Source: Lunularia cruciata (Eukaryota > Streptophyta > Marchantiopsida > Lunulariales > Lunulariaceae). Taken from it: a DNA stretch of 64,000 nucleotides. The stretch lies in NCBI GenBank assembly GCA_948567375.1, contig OX419761.1, positions 50,966,501 through 51,030,500 of the forward strand, in the 5' to 3' direction. Each line of letters begins with the position of its first letter. Position 1 is the first letter of the stretch. Positions 53,401 to 63,375 of this stretch are shown here, piece by piece. The translations under genes were made by a program, and so were the position numbers. The notes beneath the pieces are model-generated. The model saw only the letters and a list, made by a program, of their open reading frames with translations, made no database searches and was not told the DNA's origin.

Positions 53401-54172
53401 ATCCTTCTATCTCTTTCCTGCTTCTTCCTTTGAAACCTGAACTCTGCAAAAAAAAGTCTCAAAACCCTGCATGCGATTTGTGAACTCTCTATTTTTCCCA
53501 GTCCTGTCACAACACTCGTTCGATTTGTCAAAACTCTCTCCTCTATTCCCTTGTTCCGAATCTGAACTCTGTTTTCCCCTTCCTTCTCTTTCTTTTCCTT
53601 TTCTATTCCCTGTTCTCTCTTTGATCACTCTCCGTCGATGACCTTATCTCCCTTGCGTTTCCTTGTTCCTATTCGATCCCTCTATCTCTTTCTTGTTTCC
53701 TCCTTCAAAACCCTGAACTCTACTGCTGCTGCTGCAACACGCTCTTCCTCTGTTCTCTTGATCGATCGTCCGTCTGTCTCTTGCCCTTCCTTTTTTCCCC
53801 TTGATCCTTCCTACCTTACCTCCAATTCCCAAAACCCCTTTCGAACTGTTCCTGTCCCTCCCCAAAACCCCTCGACTTCCTTGTTTCCTTGTTTTTCCCT
53901 TCTTCATTCCTCCTTTGCAGAAAAAAACCTTTTTCTGTTCCTGTCCTTTGCAAAAAACCTTTTCCTGTTCCTGTCCTTTGCAAAACCTTTTTCTGTTCCT
54001 GTCCTTTGCAAAAAAACCTTTTCCTGTTCCTGTCCTTTGCAAAACCTTTTTCTGTTCCTTTCACAAAATTTCCAGCTACCACTCCTTACCAAGCTCATCT
54101 GACATTCTTTTTTTTTGAAAACTCTCTGCTGTCCAGTCCTCATCACTCTCATCTGGCCTTTTCTTGACGACA
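50440..54172 (+). repeat. LTR-C3: 3.7-kb pyrimidine-rich solo LTR or non-autonomous element
   Basis: It begins TGTCGTGGGGATTGTATGG with the block 'GGGCACCTGGCTGCTTGCGC' shared with LTR-C1 and C2, and ends TTCTTGACGACA, so the ends are short inverted repeats (TGTCG/CGACA). CCGG (CCGGT if the first T is shared) flanks both sides. Flanking Gypsy-M sequence reads through once removed ('LEKLPVR' to 'PAFERA'). The interior, especially 52250-54060, is C/T-rich. No internal terminal repeat, primer site or coding domain was found, so a solo LTR of a very large-LTR Gypsy is the best reading. Confidence 0.75.
53928..54060. repeat. Tandem repeat, about five units of 24-29 bp
   Basis: CCTTTTTCTGTTCCTGTCCTTTGCAAAA is repeated about five times with A-run length variation near the right end of LTR-C3. 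The frames give FLFLSFAK-type low-complexity peptides, not genes. Confidence 0.9.
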
Positions 54173-56116
54173 CCGGTCTAACTGGCAACTTCTCCAATCT
54201 AGCCGCTACTGCCTACCATAAACCATTGGTCGCTGAACGGATCCCATGCTCCTCAACCAAGTTAGCTCCACTACCAACCACCTCTGCTCTAGTAGTAGGA
54301 ACCACATCATCCCTACCCTCACAAAGCGTGGCAGCCAACCGGAACACTAGGGCTAGATCAACTCCCAATGTAAACATGGCCGAAAACAAAGGACGCCGCA
54401 TAATCAGCTGAGCCGCCCCCAACATCATGCTAGACTCAATCTGTGTAGTAGCAAGTGGCTGACTAACAGGTAGTCCATCATGCACTCCATCACCACCCAC
54501 CACACTTGCACTAGGACATCTAGGAACCATGGATGTCATCTACAATGCCTCAGATAGCGTGAAAGACTAGGGAAGTCTGACCTGTCTCCCAACCTCTCCT
54601 CTTTGTGGGTCCAACTCCACTGATGCTCCTCTAGGCTCTGGAGCACGTACTACACTCCTAGTCACTGCTACAGATGCATCCACCTATGCTACTTTGCACA
54701 TGAAATCCAAAGCATCTCTGTCACCAGCATATGAGGTGGAAGCCTCAGCACCCAAATCTGATCTCCTCTAAGCAATAGCCATACTAGCCAATCTCTACTC
54801 TAACTGCTCAATCCGAGTAGCCATAGCTATATAAGAAGTAAGGGCAGGTACTGCACCTCTACTAGGTGTAGATCTTCTACCACCTTGTCCTCCATGAACT
54901 GAAGCTCCTCTACTTCCTGCCATGGTAGCCCTACCACTCTGTAACTGCGGGTGTAGGTCAAAACACCGGTCACTAGTGTGACCAAATCTGTGCCAATGCT
55001 CACACTGCCTCTGTGCTGACTGTGATGCACCCAAGGTATCAGGTCCACTGCCCTAAGTTCACTCTCTTTGATGATGAGGTCCACCACAAGTCCAACAAGC
55101 AACACCACCACTCACTGGTTGTTGTTGACCCAAAAATGAAGGTAAGGGTCTAACTCCACTAGGCCCTCCACTCGCTCTATAGGATCTAGGCTATCCACCT
55201 TGTCCTCAAAAACCAACTAGGCGTGGTGCACTTTACTCCACTCTAGAAGAAGTCAAAACCGTGGATGAGGTCTCCCTACCAAATCTAGATATCACCACTC
55301 TCTCCTCCACCATGTTGAGCTCAATACGCTCAGCCAAACCAAAGACCACTACCAAAGTAGGCAAAGTAGCCTACAATAATGTAGCATCACGAACTCTACG
55401 TTGTAACTTCCTGTCTAGTATCCCATACAAATACTGGACTGCCTGGGCCTCAATAACTCCCTGAATGAAACTGATCAGCCGCCTCATGCAAGTGTATGCC
55501 TCACGTAGGCTCTCTCCAGCCTTCCGCTAGAACTCTTGCAAGCTCCTCAGCTTGTCAATCCGCACTCCATGGTAGTTCTGCCTCAAACACTGGAAGAACT
55601 CCACCATGGGGTTAAACCTCGATACCACACCACCTCCTGTAGTGGTACCTCCACTCGTAGTAGCACTATCTCCAACTAGTGCACCTCCACTAGCTCCACC
55701 AACACTACTCAAGCTAGAACTCATAGGTACAGCTTATCTACTCCTGGCCACTAAACCTAAAGTGATGGAGACATAGTTTGGAGACCAATATTGTCTCCAT
55801 AACTCAATCTCTTCCAAATGAGCTCTCCTGAACTCATGGTAGTCATCCATTGTCGGACCCTCCAGATGCTGAAACAACTCCTTCCATGCCATGAAAGGTG
55901 TAAGCAAAGTTGGGTTCCAAATCTATTACAAATCACACCAACTATCAAACTCCTAGATGAAGTCATCCAACTAAATGGTACCCATTGTACCAAAGTAACG
56001 CCTAGGGCCTTTGGAGGCCCCATAAATCTTGTCCATGTCCCACAACAATGATGCGGACACACCAAGTGCACTCTCAATTGAATCAACTCTTGTGTCAAAC
56101 TCCAACTCAGAGTCAA
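54173..56116 (-). pseudogene. Gypsy-M gag with degenerate zinc knuckle
   Basis: On the - strand: an N-terminal piece (56116-55757), a Gly/Ser/Thr-rich linker, then capsid core 'VEFFQCLRQNYHGVRIDKLR' (55610-55530), 'AGESLREAYTCMRRLI' and 'VQYLYGILDRKLRRRVRDAT' (to about 55380). The zinc knuckle at about 55005-54965 reads 'CEHWHRFGHTSDRC', with the second Cys replaced by Trp. The segment after it (54539-54213) has no recognised domain and leads to 'LEKLPVR' at the LTR-C3 junction. Several frameshifts and stops are present. Confidence 0.72.
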
Positions 56117-57489
56117 TCTCCTCCCTCATTGGGACCTAAGATATAGGTTGATATCGAGAACCACTCCAAGTAAACCCACTGTGTACTGTAGGGCTATCTC
56201 CTCTTGAATGCCCAAAGAACTCTGTCGTGACAAAGTAACCGCAACCGCAAACTGCAACAACAAACCAGAACCACAAACTGCAACCGCAAGTTGCAACCAC
56301 AAGTACCCCACCAAGTGCCAACACCACCGAGTGCAAACACCACCAAGTGCCAATATCAACTAAGTACCACCCACTAATGTAACTCTAATTGAGATAACTA
56401 CACTAGGGGAAAGGCAACCTATAACCTGCCATCACAACACGCACTCTCACGGTCTACAAGTCATTACTTCTTGCCTCACCGGAGAGAAACAAAGGTTGTT
56501 TGATTGGTCATCACTCCAGCCTCACTATCGAGAGCACACCAGAGCACCAATGCTCAAAATCAGGGCACCTCATACAAACGTGATGCACAAATAAGAAGCA
56601 AAGAACAGAGAGGGTCCAAGAAATCTAAACAAAAACACTCCATCTCATAAAACAACACGTGACTGACTCTGCCACCATTTGGCATTTGACATAAGAGAAG
56701 TTCGTATCTAAGTCCTAAGCTACCATGATCACCAAGAATGAGATCAAATTGCCTCTCCTAGCCAAAGCTACATGTGTATAGATAACAATAGCACAGTCAC
56801 TAAGATAACAAGTGAGGGTGGACCAATTGGCTAGGGCACCCGTCTAGGAACAAGAGATCTAAGGGTCAAACCCTATTGCACACAATCTAGCAAGAAAGGT
56901 AGATTTTGCCAACCAATGACCAAGATCTACTCTAAACTAGCTAGCCTCACGCCAGCAAGCTGGCTTGCTGGCCCTTCTAGGCCTTTGTAGCCTCTCATAG
57001 CCCACACCCATATGCCTTGAAGCCTCAAAATGCCAAATCCAAATCTGGCCAAAATCTGACGTAAAATGTAGCCAAAATCTGATGTAAAATTTGATGCAAA
57101 CCCTAAAGTTGGTTAACCGCCAAATCCCCCGCTAACTTTCTACTCGAGCCAAATTGAAAATACGGATTTCTCCAAATCACAAATTCATGAGAATAGCTTC
57201 CCAACTCCACCTTCAATTTGACTTTTTGAGCCCAACTCACAACAAATTGGTCTTGCCTTCACCTCCTGAGCTCAAATCACAACCACTACTCAAAATTTGC
57301 TCCTTCTTTGCTAAAAAATTGGCCAACGCTTCTACACACTGTCTGCCTTATTGCCAAATCTGCATCAATTGAACAAGCTTCTGCACACTAGGGAAAAATT
57401 GAACTTGAATTGAGCTACTAATGACCCACCGAGCTTGGAGATCCCACCAACACTCAAAGTTCTTGCACCTGATTTCCCCCCTGACTTCA
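56117..57489 (-). other. Gypsy-M 5' leader
   Basis: 1.4 kb between primer site and gag; no domain recognised. It is repeated in inverted orientation at about 58230-59640. Confidence 0.5.
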
Positions 57490-57501
57490 CTTCTCTGATG
57501 T
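57490..57501 (-). other. Probable primer-binding site of Gypsy-M
   Basis: The sense strand reads ACATCAGAGAAG next to the LTR body end, resembling the tRNA-iMet site (GGTATCAGAGC). The right-arm copy has ACATCAAAGAAG. The match is imperfect. Confidence 0.4.
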
Positions 57502-57953
57502 AATCAGATTGTTTACCATTCTCAACTCAACTCAACTCAACTTAGATCAATACTTGATCTATCACTATAAACTGCAAACAACTGGGCAGTGATTACAATC
57601 AAGCCACACCCACTCCATCATAGAGAATCCAGGTGGCGCTCGCCAGCCTCTATCCACCATAGCCAGGAACTCGAAAGCTCAACATCAAAGAAGTGAGCTC
57701 TATGGAGCTGCACTTCAAAAGTATACCCCCCGGACTTGAGCTAGGTCTGAACCCTAACGGTCCCACTTACGGCACACTCAATGGTGCAAACGGTGCAAAG
57801 TGACGGTGGGCCCCACCGTGAAGTCAGTACCCCAAACACAAAATCTGACCGTCGGAAAGTAGTCTTTGAGAAACTATTGAAATAACTCTAACTACTATCA
57901 TTGCAACTCCAGTGTTTGAGCAATCTAGATGTGACACTACAAATGGCGTGACA
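57501..57953 (-). repeat. Gypsy-M 5' LTR
   Basis: A direct-orientation match to 37890-38334 over about 450 bp. The sense strand starts TGTCACGCC. It lacks the 108-bp unit found at the 3' LTR. Confidence 0.75.
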
Positions 57954-59679
57954 TTGATCACACCATTGGACCCACCAACACTTTCATTGTTTGCATCGTT
58001 AGATGGACTATCAATGGTGTCATTAGGATTTGAGGTCCAAGTCAAACAAAGAGGTATACCTTTGAAGTGCATCTCCAAACAACTCATTTCTTTGATGTTG
58101 AGCCTTTGAGTTCTTGCTTATGGTGGATAGAGGCCTGAAAGCGTCAATTGGATTCTCTTAGCTAGAGTAAGTGTGGCTTAACTATAATCAATGCACATTA
58201 TTTGTAGATTATTGAGTTGAGGATTGAGTTCTAATCCGAGTTGAATGTGAATTTAATTGAGTACATCAAAGAAGGGAAGTCAAGGGAAAATTGAGTATAG
58301 GAAATGAGTGCATTGGTGGTAGCTCCCAACTTAGATGAGATTGATGGTATATATGATCACTATTACTTGAGTTCTCCTTTAGTGGTGTGGATTGTGTGTG
58401 GAAGCAATACTCAATTTGCTATAGATTTGATAATGAGGTATATGGTGTGCAAAAATGCTACCAAATGTGGTGAAATTGAGGACAAATTGAGGAATAGATG
58501 TTCAATTTTATTGATCAAAGAGTCCAATTTGAGAGTGAGAGATTGAATTGGCAATTGAGGATTACAAATTGCACAATTAAATTTTAGAACCCATTTCCTC
58601 AAATTAGGGATATGGATCATTCTCTCAATTTGACCCGATTTGACATTTGGTGTCCAACCAACTATAGTGGAGGTCTACTAGATTGGTAGAGGTTGTCCAG
58701 ATTTGGAGATCAAGATCATAGAGGTTGCTTGAGCTTGGTGGAGGGTGCCCTAGCTGGTGCTTGAGTTGGTGGATGTTAACCAAATTTGGAGAGGGTTCAA
58801 ATTGGCAAGAAAGAAGGCCTCAAATGGCTAAAATTGGCATTTTGAGACTTCAAGGTATAGAGTTTTTGGGCTAAAGAGGCTACAAAGGGCCAACAAGCCA
58901 GCTTGAGTAAGGCTAGCCAATTTAGTTGAGTTTTTAGGTAGTTTGTGTAGAAAAATCTACCTATCTTTCACAAATGTATGCAACAAAGTTTGAGCTCTCG
59001 TTCTTTGATTCCTAGACTTGTGCCCTAGCCAATTGATCTATCCTCACTTGTTGTCCTAGTGATTGGTAGATTGATATATATATATATACTCATGTAGCTT
59101 TGGCTAGGAGAAGACATTTGATCCTACCTTGATGATCCAAGTAGCATACAAGTAGATAAACAATCACATTATCTCAAATGAAAATGGTGACAAAGTCTGT
59201 CCAATTTTGATTTATGAGATGTGGATTATCATTTCAATTTCTTGTGATTGAATTCGCTCCATTCTATGCTTTCTATTTGTGCACCATTTTCATGTGAGGT
59301 GCTTTGATATTTAGAGCATTAGTGCTCTAGTGTGCTCTTGGTAGTGAGGTTGGAGTGATGACCAATCAGATTACCTATGTTTCTCTCTGGTGAGGTAAGA
59401 AGTGATGACCTGTAGATTGTGAGAGTGCAAATTGTGATGATAGAGTTACATTAGTGGGTGGTTCTTGGTGGTGGTACTTGGTGATTACGATTATGATTGT
59501 ACATTGTCACAATGGAGTTCTCTAAGGATTCTACAAGAGATTTTGCTATAGTACACAATGGGTTTACATGGAGTGGTGCTTGATATCATGTATCTTAGGT
59601 CCTAATGAGAGAAAGGATTAATTTTGGTTTGGAGTTTGAAACAAGAGTTGATTCAATTGAGAGTGCACTTGGTGTGTCC
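57954..59679 (+). mobile_element. Inverted Gypsy-M relative: 5' LTR, leader and start of gag
   Basis: Reverse-complement homologue of 56056-57953 on the + strand: LTR (about 57956-58245), leader, and gag start up to 'ggtgtgtcc' at 59679, where Gypsy-E begins. Its remaining part is outside the window beyond Gypsy-E. It is more diverged from Gypsy-M than the two Gypsy-M LTRs are from each other, so it is a separate insertion rather than a recent duplication. Confidence 0.75.
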
Positions 59680-60380
59680 TGTAATACACATTTGTGCATG
59701 TTTGTGATATTGTAATATTTAGCTTGATATTTTAAGTACTTGAGTGATGTAGAACCATCCTTTTAAGTATAGAGATAAAGGATGGTTCTACATTAGTCAT
59801 GATTAGCTAGAGTTAGTCATAGCTAAGATAGAGGAGACCTTACTTTAGAGGAAGTGGAAAAGATGAGCACCACTATTTTGGATTCTAGTGTGTTGACTTA
59901 GTATTATTCCTAAGTGTTTGGCTTTGAGGAAAGAGTTGAGAACTCTTGGCCCACAAGCCTTTTTGTTTTGGATTCTTCTATAGTCCAAGGATAGCCCATG
60001 TGAAGGAATCCTTGACTTAGTAGTTGGGTCAAGATAAGATCACATGCTAGTGGAATATGCCTATGTGAATGGATATTCCTTTCTATTTTTTGACTTTACT
60101 TGACTTTTAGTCTAGTAACTTGAGTTACTATGGTAATTAGTAACTTTTATGCGTAATTATTTAACAAGTATATAAACAAGGAGTGAGGAGGTACTCATCA
60201 TGCTTTCATTTGCAACTATCTCTCTCTCATTGAGTTCTCTAGTGAACAATGTCATGAGTGTTGGAGTGTTAGCCTTGGAAGAGTATGATGGAGTTGGGGT
60301 TTCTTGCCTTCTTAGTCCATGGTGCGCTACCATAATAGCCATCAGAGGTTCATCCTAAGTGAGAGACAAGCCAGCTCACA
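59680..60380 (+). repeat. Gypsy-E 5' LTR
   Basis: 701 bp, starting TGTAATACACATTTGTGC and ending CAAGCCAGCTCACA. It matches the reversed solo LTR at 11410-12100 end to end, which fixes both boundaries. Confidence 0.9.
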
Positions 60381-60383
60381 TTT

Positions 60384-60401
60384 TTGGTTCCGTTGCCGGG
60401 A
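60384..60401 (+). other. Primer-binding site of Gypsy-E (tRNA-Asp type)
   Basis: TTGGTTCCGTTGCCGGGA lies three bases after the LTR end and resembles TGGCGCCGTTGCCGGGG, complementary to tRNA-Asp. Confidence 0.75.
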
Positions 60402-61293
60402 CCTCTCTAGAAAGCAAAATAATTTTTTGCGTACAATTCTATATTAGACAGAAGGAGGCTATGAGAGTTCACTTGGAGAGAACTTTAGGGGAGGAGAGGG
60501 CTGAACTTATGTTAGAGAATTTGGATCCATTTGTATACCTTGTTGTTCATTATGATGTATTTGAGGTGATTTTGTATATCTTGTACACTTGAGAGGATTT
60601 GGAGAGATTGTATGAGGTGGATTGCAGATTATGGAGATTAAGGTGATTTTGGGTAAAATCTCAAGTTTGGGATTTGGACTTGAAATTTCTACACATGATA
60701 GCTTGGGTTATCCTTCAGTTAGCACACTTGAAATTATTGTGAGAGCTGCTATGTGCATTGGGCTAGAACTTTGAAAGTTGATAGGGTAAACTGCTCCCGC
60801 AATTGCATGCTCTATGGAAAATTTTACAGTCTTCCATTTCTTCAATTTTCATTGGATTGTAATGAAACTTCCCATAAACATTCAGTGCATTATATCCTAT
60901 CTTTTGACACAAAAACTAGATAGAGATTATTCTTGAGCACATAGTAATAAGTTTTGAAAGTGAAGGGGGTGGTTTTTAGACCAAATCTGAAATATGTGTG
61001 TTGAATAGAAAGATGCCTAGGCCAAATGGCTCAATGAAAAGATCTGAAATTTTGCGAGGAGAGATTCACCAGAGTTGTGATCAAGTATGAAGAATTTTAG
61101 AGGACTGTGACATACCAGTTGTGAGATTTGACTGACATTGTGAGGAAGGGTCAATTCTGCAGAGTTTAGATTTCATGCATGAGGAATGTGAGAGCAACAA
61201 AAAGCATGTTTGAGTGTTTAGACTCATCTTGGGAACATGGAGGGTCACCAAGAGTAGAAATTGAGGATGTGAAAGGTTCCCCAAGGGTTTGAG
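60402..61293 (+). other. Gypsy-E leader, no recognised domain
   Basis: An open frame at 60359-60592 overlaps the LTR end and primer site and shows no known domain. The rest has scattered stops. Confidence 0.4.
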
Positions 61294-61641
61294 GTGATTA
61301 TAAGGGTGGATTTGAGGAGAAGAGCATTTAGAATAGAATTTGAAGAGAGTGTTGAGAGGATCCAAAAACCTATACCACTTGGAGGAAAGAGTGAGTCTAA
61401 ATGCTTTTTATGTGGAGAGCAGGGACATAAGGCAAGTTCATGTCCATTGACTTTTAAGAGCAAGAGATTGAGAGAAAGGAGAGGCTTACTTGACTTGGGT
61501 TTGCATGTTGGACCTTCTTCACCAAGATTAGGAGGGAGAAGATCTAAGACCAAGGAGTTGTGTGAGGTTTGTGGAGTGGAAGGACTTCAAAAAGGACACG
61601 AGTGTAGTGGAGTAAAAGAACTTTTGGAGACTTTGGTGTAG
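61294..61641 (+). CDS. Gypsy-E small zinc-knuckle protein upstream of gag
   Basis: 115 residues. It contains 'CFLCGEQGHKASSC' (CX2CX4HX4C, residues about 37-50) and a second Cys/His cluster 'CEVCGVEGLQKGHEC' (about 89-103), embedded in Lys/Arg-rich sequence. Zinc knuckles bind RNA, so a nucleocapsid-like role is possible. Its place ahead of the capsid domain rather than behind it is unusual. The true start may be upstream; the frame preceding Met has stops. Confidence 0.5.
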   Translation: MIIRVDLRRRAFRIEFEESVERIQKPIPLGGKSESKCFLCGEQGHKASSCPLTFKSKRLRERRGLLDLGLHVGPSSPRLGGRRSKTKELCEVCGVEGLQKGHECSGVKELLETLV

Positions 61642-61948
61642 GATCTTGGAGAGAGTCCTAGTACAACTACAGAAATACTACTACCTTCATCAGCTAGTTC
61701 TCAAGATTAGTGATGGAGATAATCTCTCAACTTATGGATAAACTATCCATGAGAGTTAGATTGATATGCACTCTAGGATTTGATGTTGCTATAGAAATCT
61801 TGGAGCAACCTGAACCTTTTGTGTTCCCTAGAGTGGATTATTCTCAGATTGTATTAGTCATGTATATACTCTATTAGTTACAGAGTGAGAGAAAAGAAAA
61901 GAGAAAAATAAAAAGAAAATTGAGAGAAAAGAAAGAAAGTGAGGGGTT

Positions 61949-62321
61949 AAGATAGGGAAACTTCCGGTTTTCTTTGGTAAGGATGGAGAAGATGTGGAGG
62001 CCTTTATGAGAGAATTCAAGAGAGCTTGCATAGGAAACAATGAGAGGAGGAAGAATGAGTGGGCCTCATTATTACCAGATTTCTTTGAGGATGCAGCACT
62101 TACATGGTATGAGCCAGAATACCAAAAGAGATGGGGAAGAAGAGTCTTGGGAGAGTTTGACTTTAGCACTCATTGAGAACTTTCTTCCAGATGAGAGTTA
62201 TGAGAGATTGATGAGTGAAGTTACCTTTCTCAAACAAGGAGATGGAGAGAAAGTGAGAGTCTATGTGGAAAGAGTAGAAAAGTTAAGAGTCCAGATTTTG
62301 CATAGTGTTGAGGAAAGGTGA
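61949..62321 (+). pseudogene. Gypsy-E gag capsid domain (one frameshift)
   Basis: The sequence 'GKLPVFFGKDGEDVEAFMRE' begins at about 61955, followed by 'DFFEDAALTWYEPEYQKR', the conserved capsid ALTWY motif. Near 62130 the frame shifts and continues 'ESLTLALIENFLPDESYERL' and 'GEKVRVYVERVEKLR' up to a stop at about 62320. It is a Retrotrans_gag type domain. The Lys/Glu-rich stretch 61880-61950 may be its N-terminal extension. Confidence 0.8.
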
Positions 62322-63375
62322 GGATGATATGGATACTACTATGATTGGCATAAGGGCCATGCTCACCAAGAATTTTGTGGAAATATTGAGACCACAAATT
62401 AGAAGCAAGGAGATATATGAGAAACCTTCTTCCAAGGTTGAAGCTATCAAGATAGCAATTTGTATGAAGGAGAGTTTGGAAGGAGATGAGAGTGATTTGG
62501 TGGTGAAGGAGGTTATGCATCTTCCTCAAGGTTACAAGTATGGTGGAATTTCTGATAATTTGGTGGCAAGGGTTGCACCACAAGTAGTAGTTGCTCCAGT
62601 TCTTGCACCTCCACCAAAGGATCCTCTTCAAACCATCACAAAATAACTTGCAGATCTCAAGATCAATGTGGTGCAACTATGGGAGAAGAGAGAGGTGGAT
62701 CAGAATGTGGAGAGAGGGCCTAGGAGTTATGGAAGTTATCCATATAGAGGAGGCCAGCCAACCAAAAATTTCACTGAGAGAAATTGTTTTGGTTGTGGAG
62801 GAAGAGGTCACATCCAAAGGAATTGCCCAAATTCCACTTACCATGGAAGAAGGGGTTATGAGGGAGCCAATAGAAGGAAAGAAGGAGGTAGTGAAACCCA
62901 AGTGTCTCCTAATCCAAACAAAGGTAAGGGGATAGCATCCATAGATATGGTTGAGAGCAAGTATGAGAAGGGAGAGTGCTCAAACTTCAAGGGTCTTAAT
63001 TTGGAGCTTTTGGCACAAGAGAAGAAGAGAGCTTGTTTTGTAGAGGATGTTCACTCTTCTCAAGGATTTACTCCAAGAAAGGATACTCTTATGTCTACTA
63101 GGAGCAATTGCACCTCAACACCATCAACAACAACAAATCCAAGGAAGAAGTTGGGGATGGAGGATTTCTTGATTTCAAAGCAACAATGGAACTACAATGT
63201 GTTGGAGGATGTTGGTAGTCACAAGGCTAACATCATAGTGGGCCAATTGATTGCTTTGAACCCTACCCTGAGAAAGGAGCTTAGAGGTGGTTTGAGTTCT
63301 ACAAGGAGTAAGAGGAAGAAGAAAGCAAAATCTCCAATATCAAGGGGGGTGGTGGATGCCAAGCCAGCACCATGA
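62305..63375 (+). pseudogene. Gypsy-E gag C-terminus with nucleocapsid zinc knuckle
   Basis: One frame with a single internal stop (TAA at 62644). 'MLTKNFVEILRPQIRSKEIY' and 'SKVEAIKIAICMKESL' are the C-terminal capsid helices. The zinc knuckle at about 62785-62830 is 'CFGCGGRGHIQRNC', intact. The long Lys/Ser-rich linker contains 'KKLGMEDFLISKQQWNY' and ends at a TGA (63373) after which the same frame continues into protease. Confidence 0.78.

Larger units (their letters stand above)
37779..57953 (-). mobile_element. Gypsy-M: Ty3/Gypsy element with cytosine methyltransferase and PHD finger
   Basis: Read on the - strand: LTR (57953-57501), primer site, 1.4-kb leader, gag, protease, C5 methyltransferase, RT, RNase H, integrase, PHD finger, polypurine tract and 3' LTR (38334-37779). 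It is interrupted by LTR-C3 (50440-54172) and Gypsy-F (41255-47862). Without them it is about 9.8 kb. Reading continues across both insertion points, confirming one element. Stops and frameshifts are present in most domains but many motifs survive, so decay is intermediate. Integrase follows RT, which makes it Gypsy class. Confidence 0.85.
56056..59679. repeat. Large inverted repeat: two Gypsy-M-family 5' ends head to head
   Basis: Sequence 57953 down to about 56056 is matched in reverse complement by about 57956 up to 59679. Paired blocks include 'ctatccaccatagc' (57650) with 'gcttatggtggatag' (58120), 'cagcaagctggcttgctggccc' (56955) with 'gggccaacaagccagctt' (58885), and 'ggacacaccaagtgcactctc' (56057) with 'gagagtgcacttggtgtgtcc' (59659). 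Arms are 1.7-1.9 kb with almost no spacer. The right arm is more diverged and is cut at 59680 by Gypsy-E. Confidence 0.85.

Noticed and set aside
53928-54060. Regularly spaced repeats suggesting a CRISPR-like array
   Set aside because: The units are directly adjacent with no unique spacers, and the context is a plant retrotransposon, so this is an ordinary tandem repeat.
53638-54197. Overlapping ORFs of 88-154 codons on both strands
   Set aside because: They are produced by the C/T-rich tandem repeats at the end of LTR-C3. Peptides repeat FLFLSFAK-like units and no domain is present.
59068-59090. Short (TA)n run near 59070
   Set aside because: It is about 20 bases in the inverted Gypsy-M leader. 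Too short to be informative.
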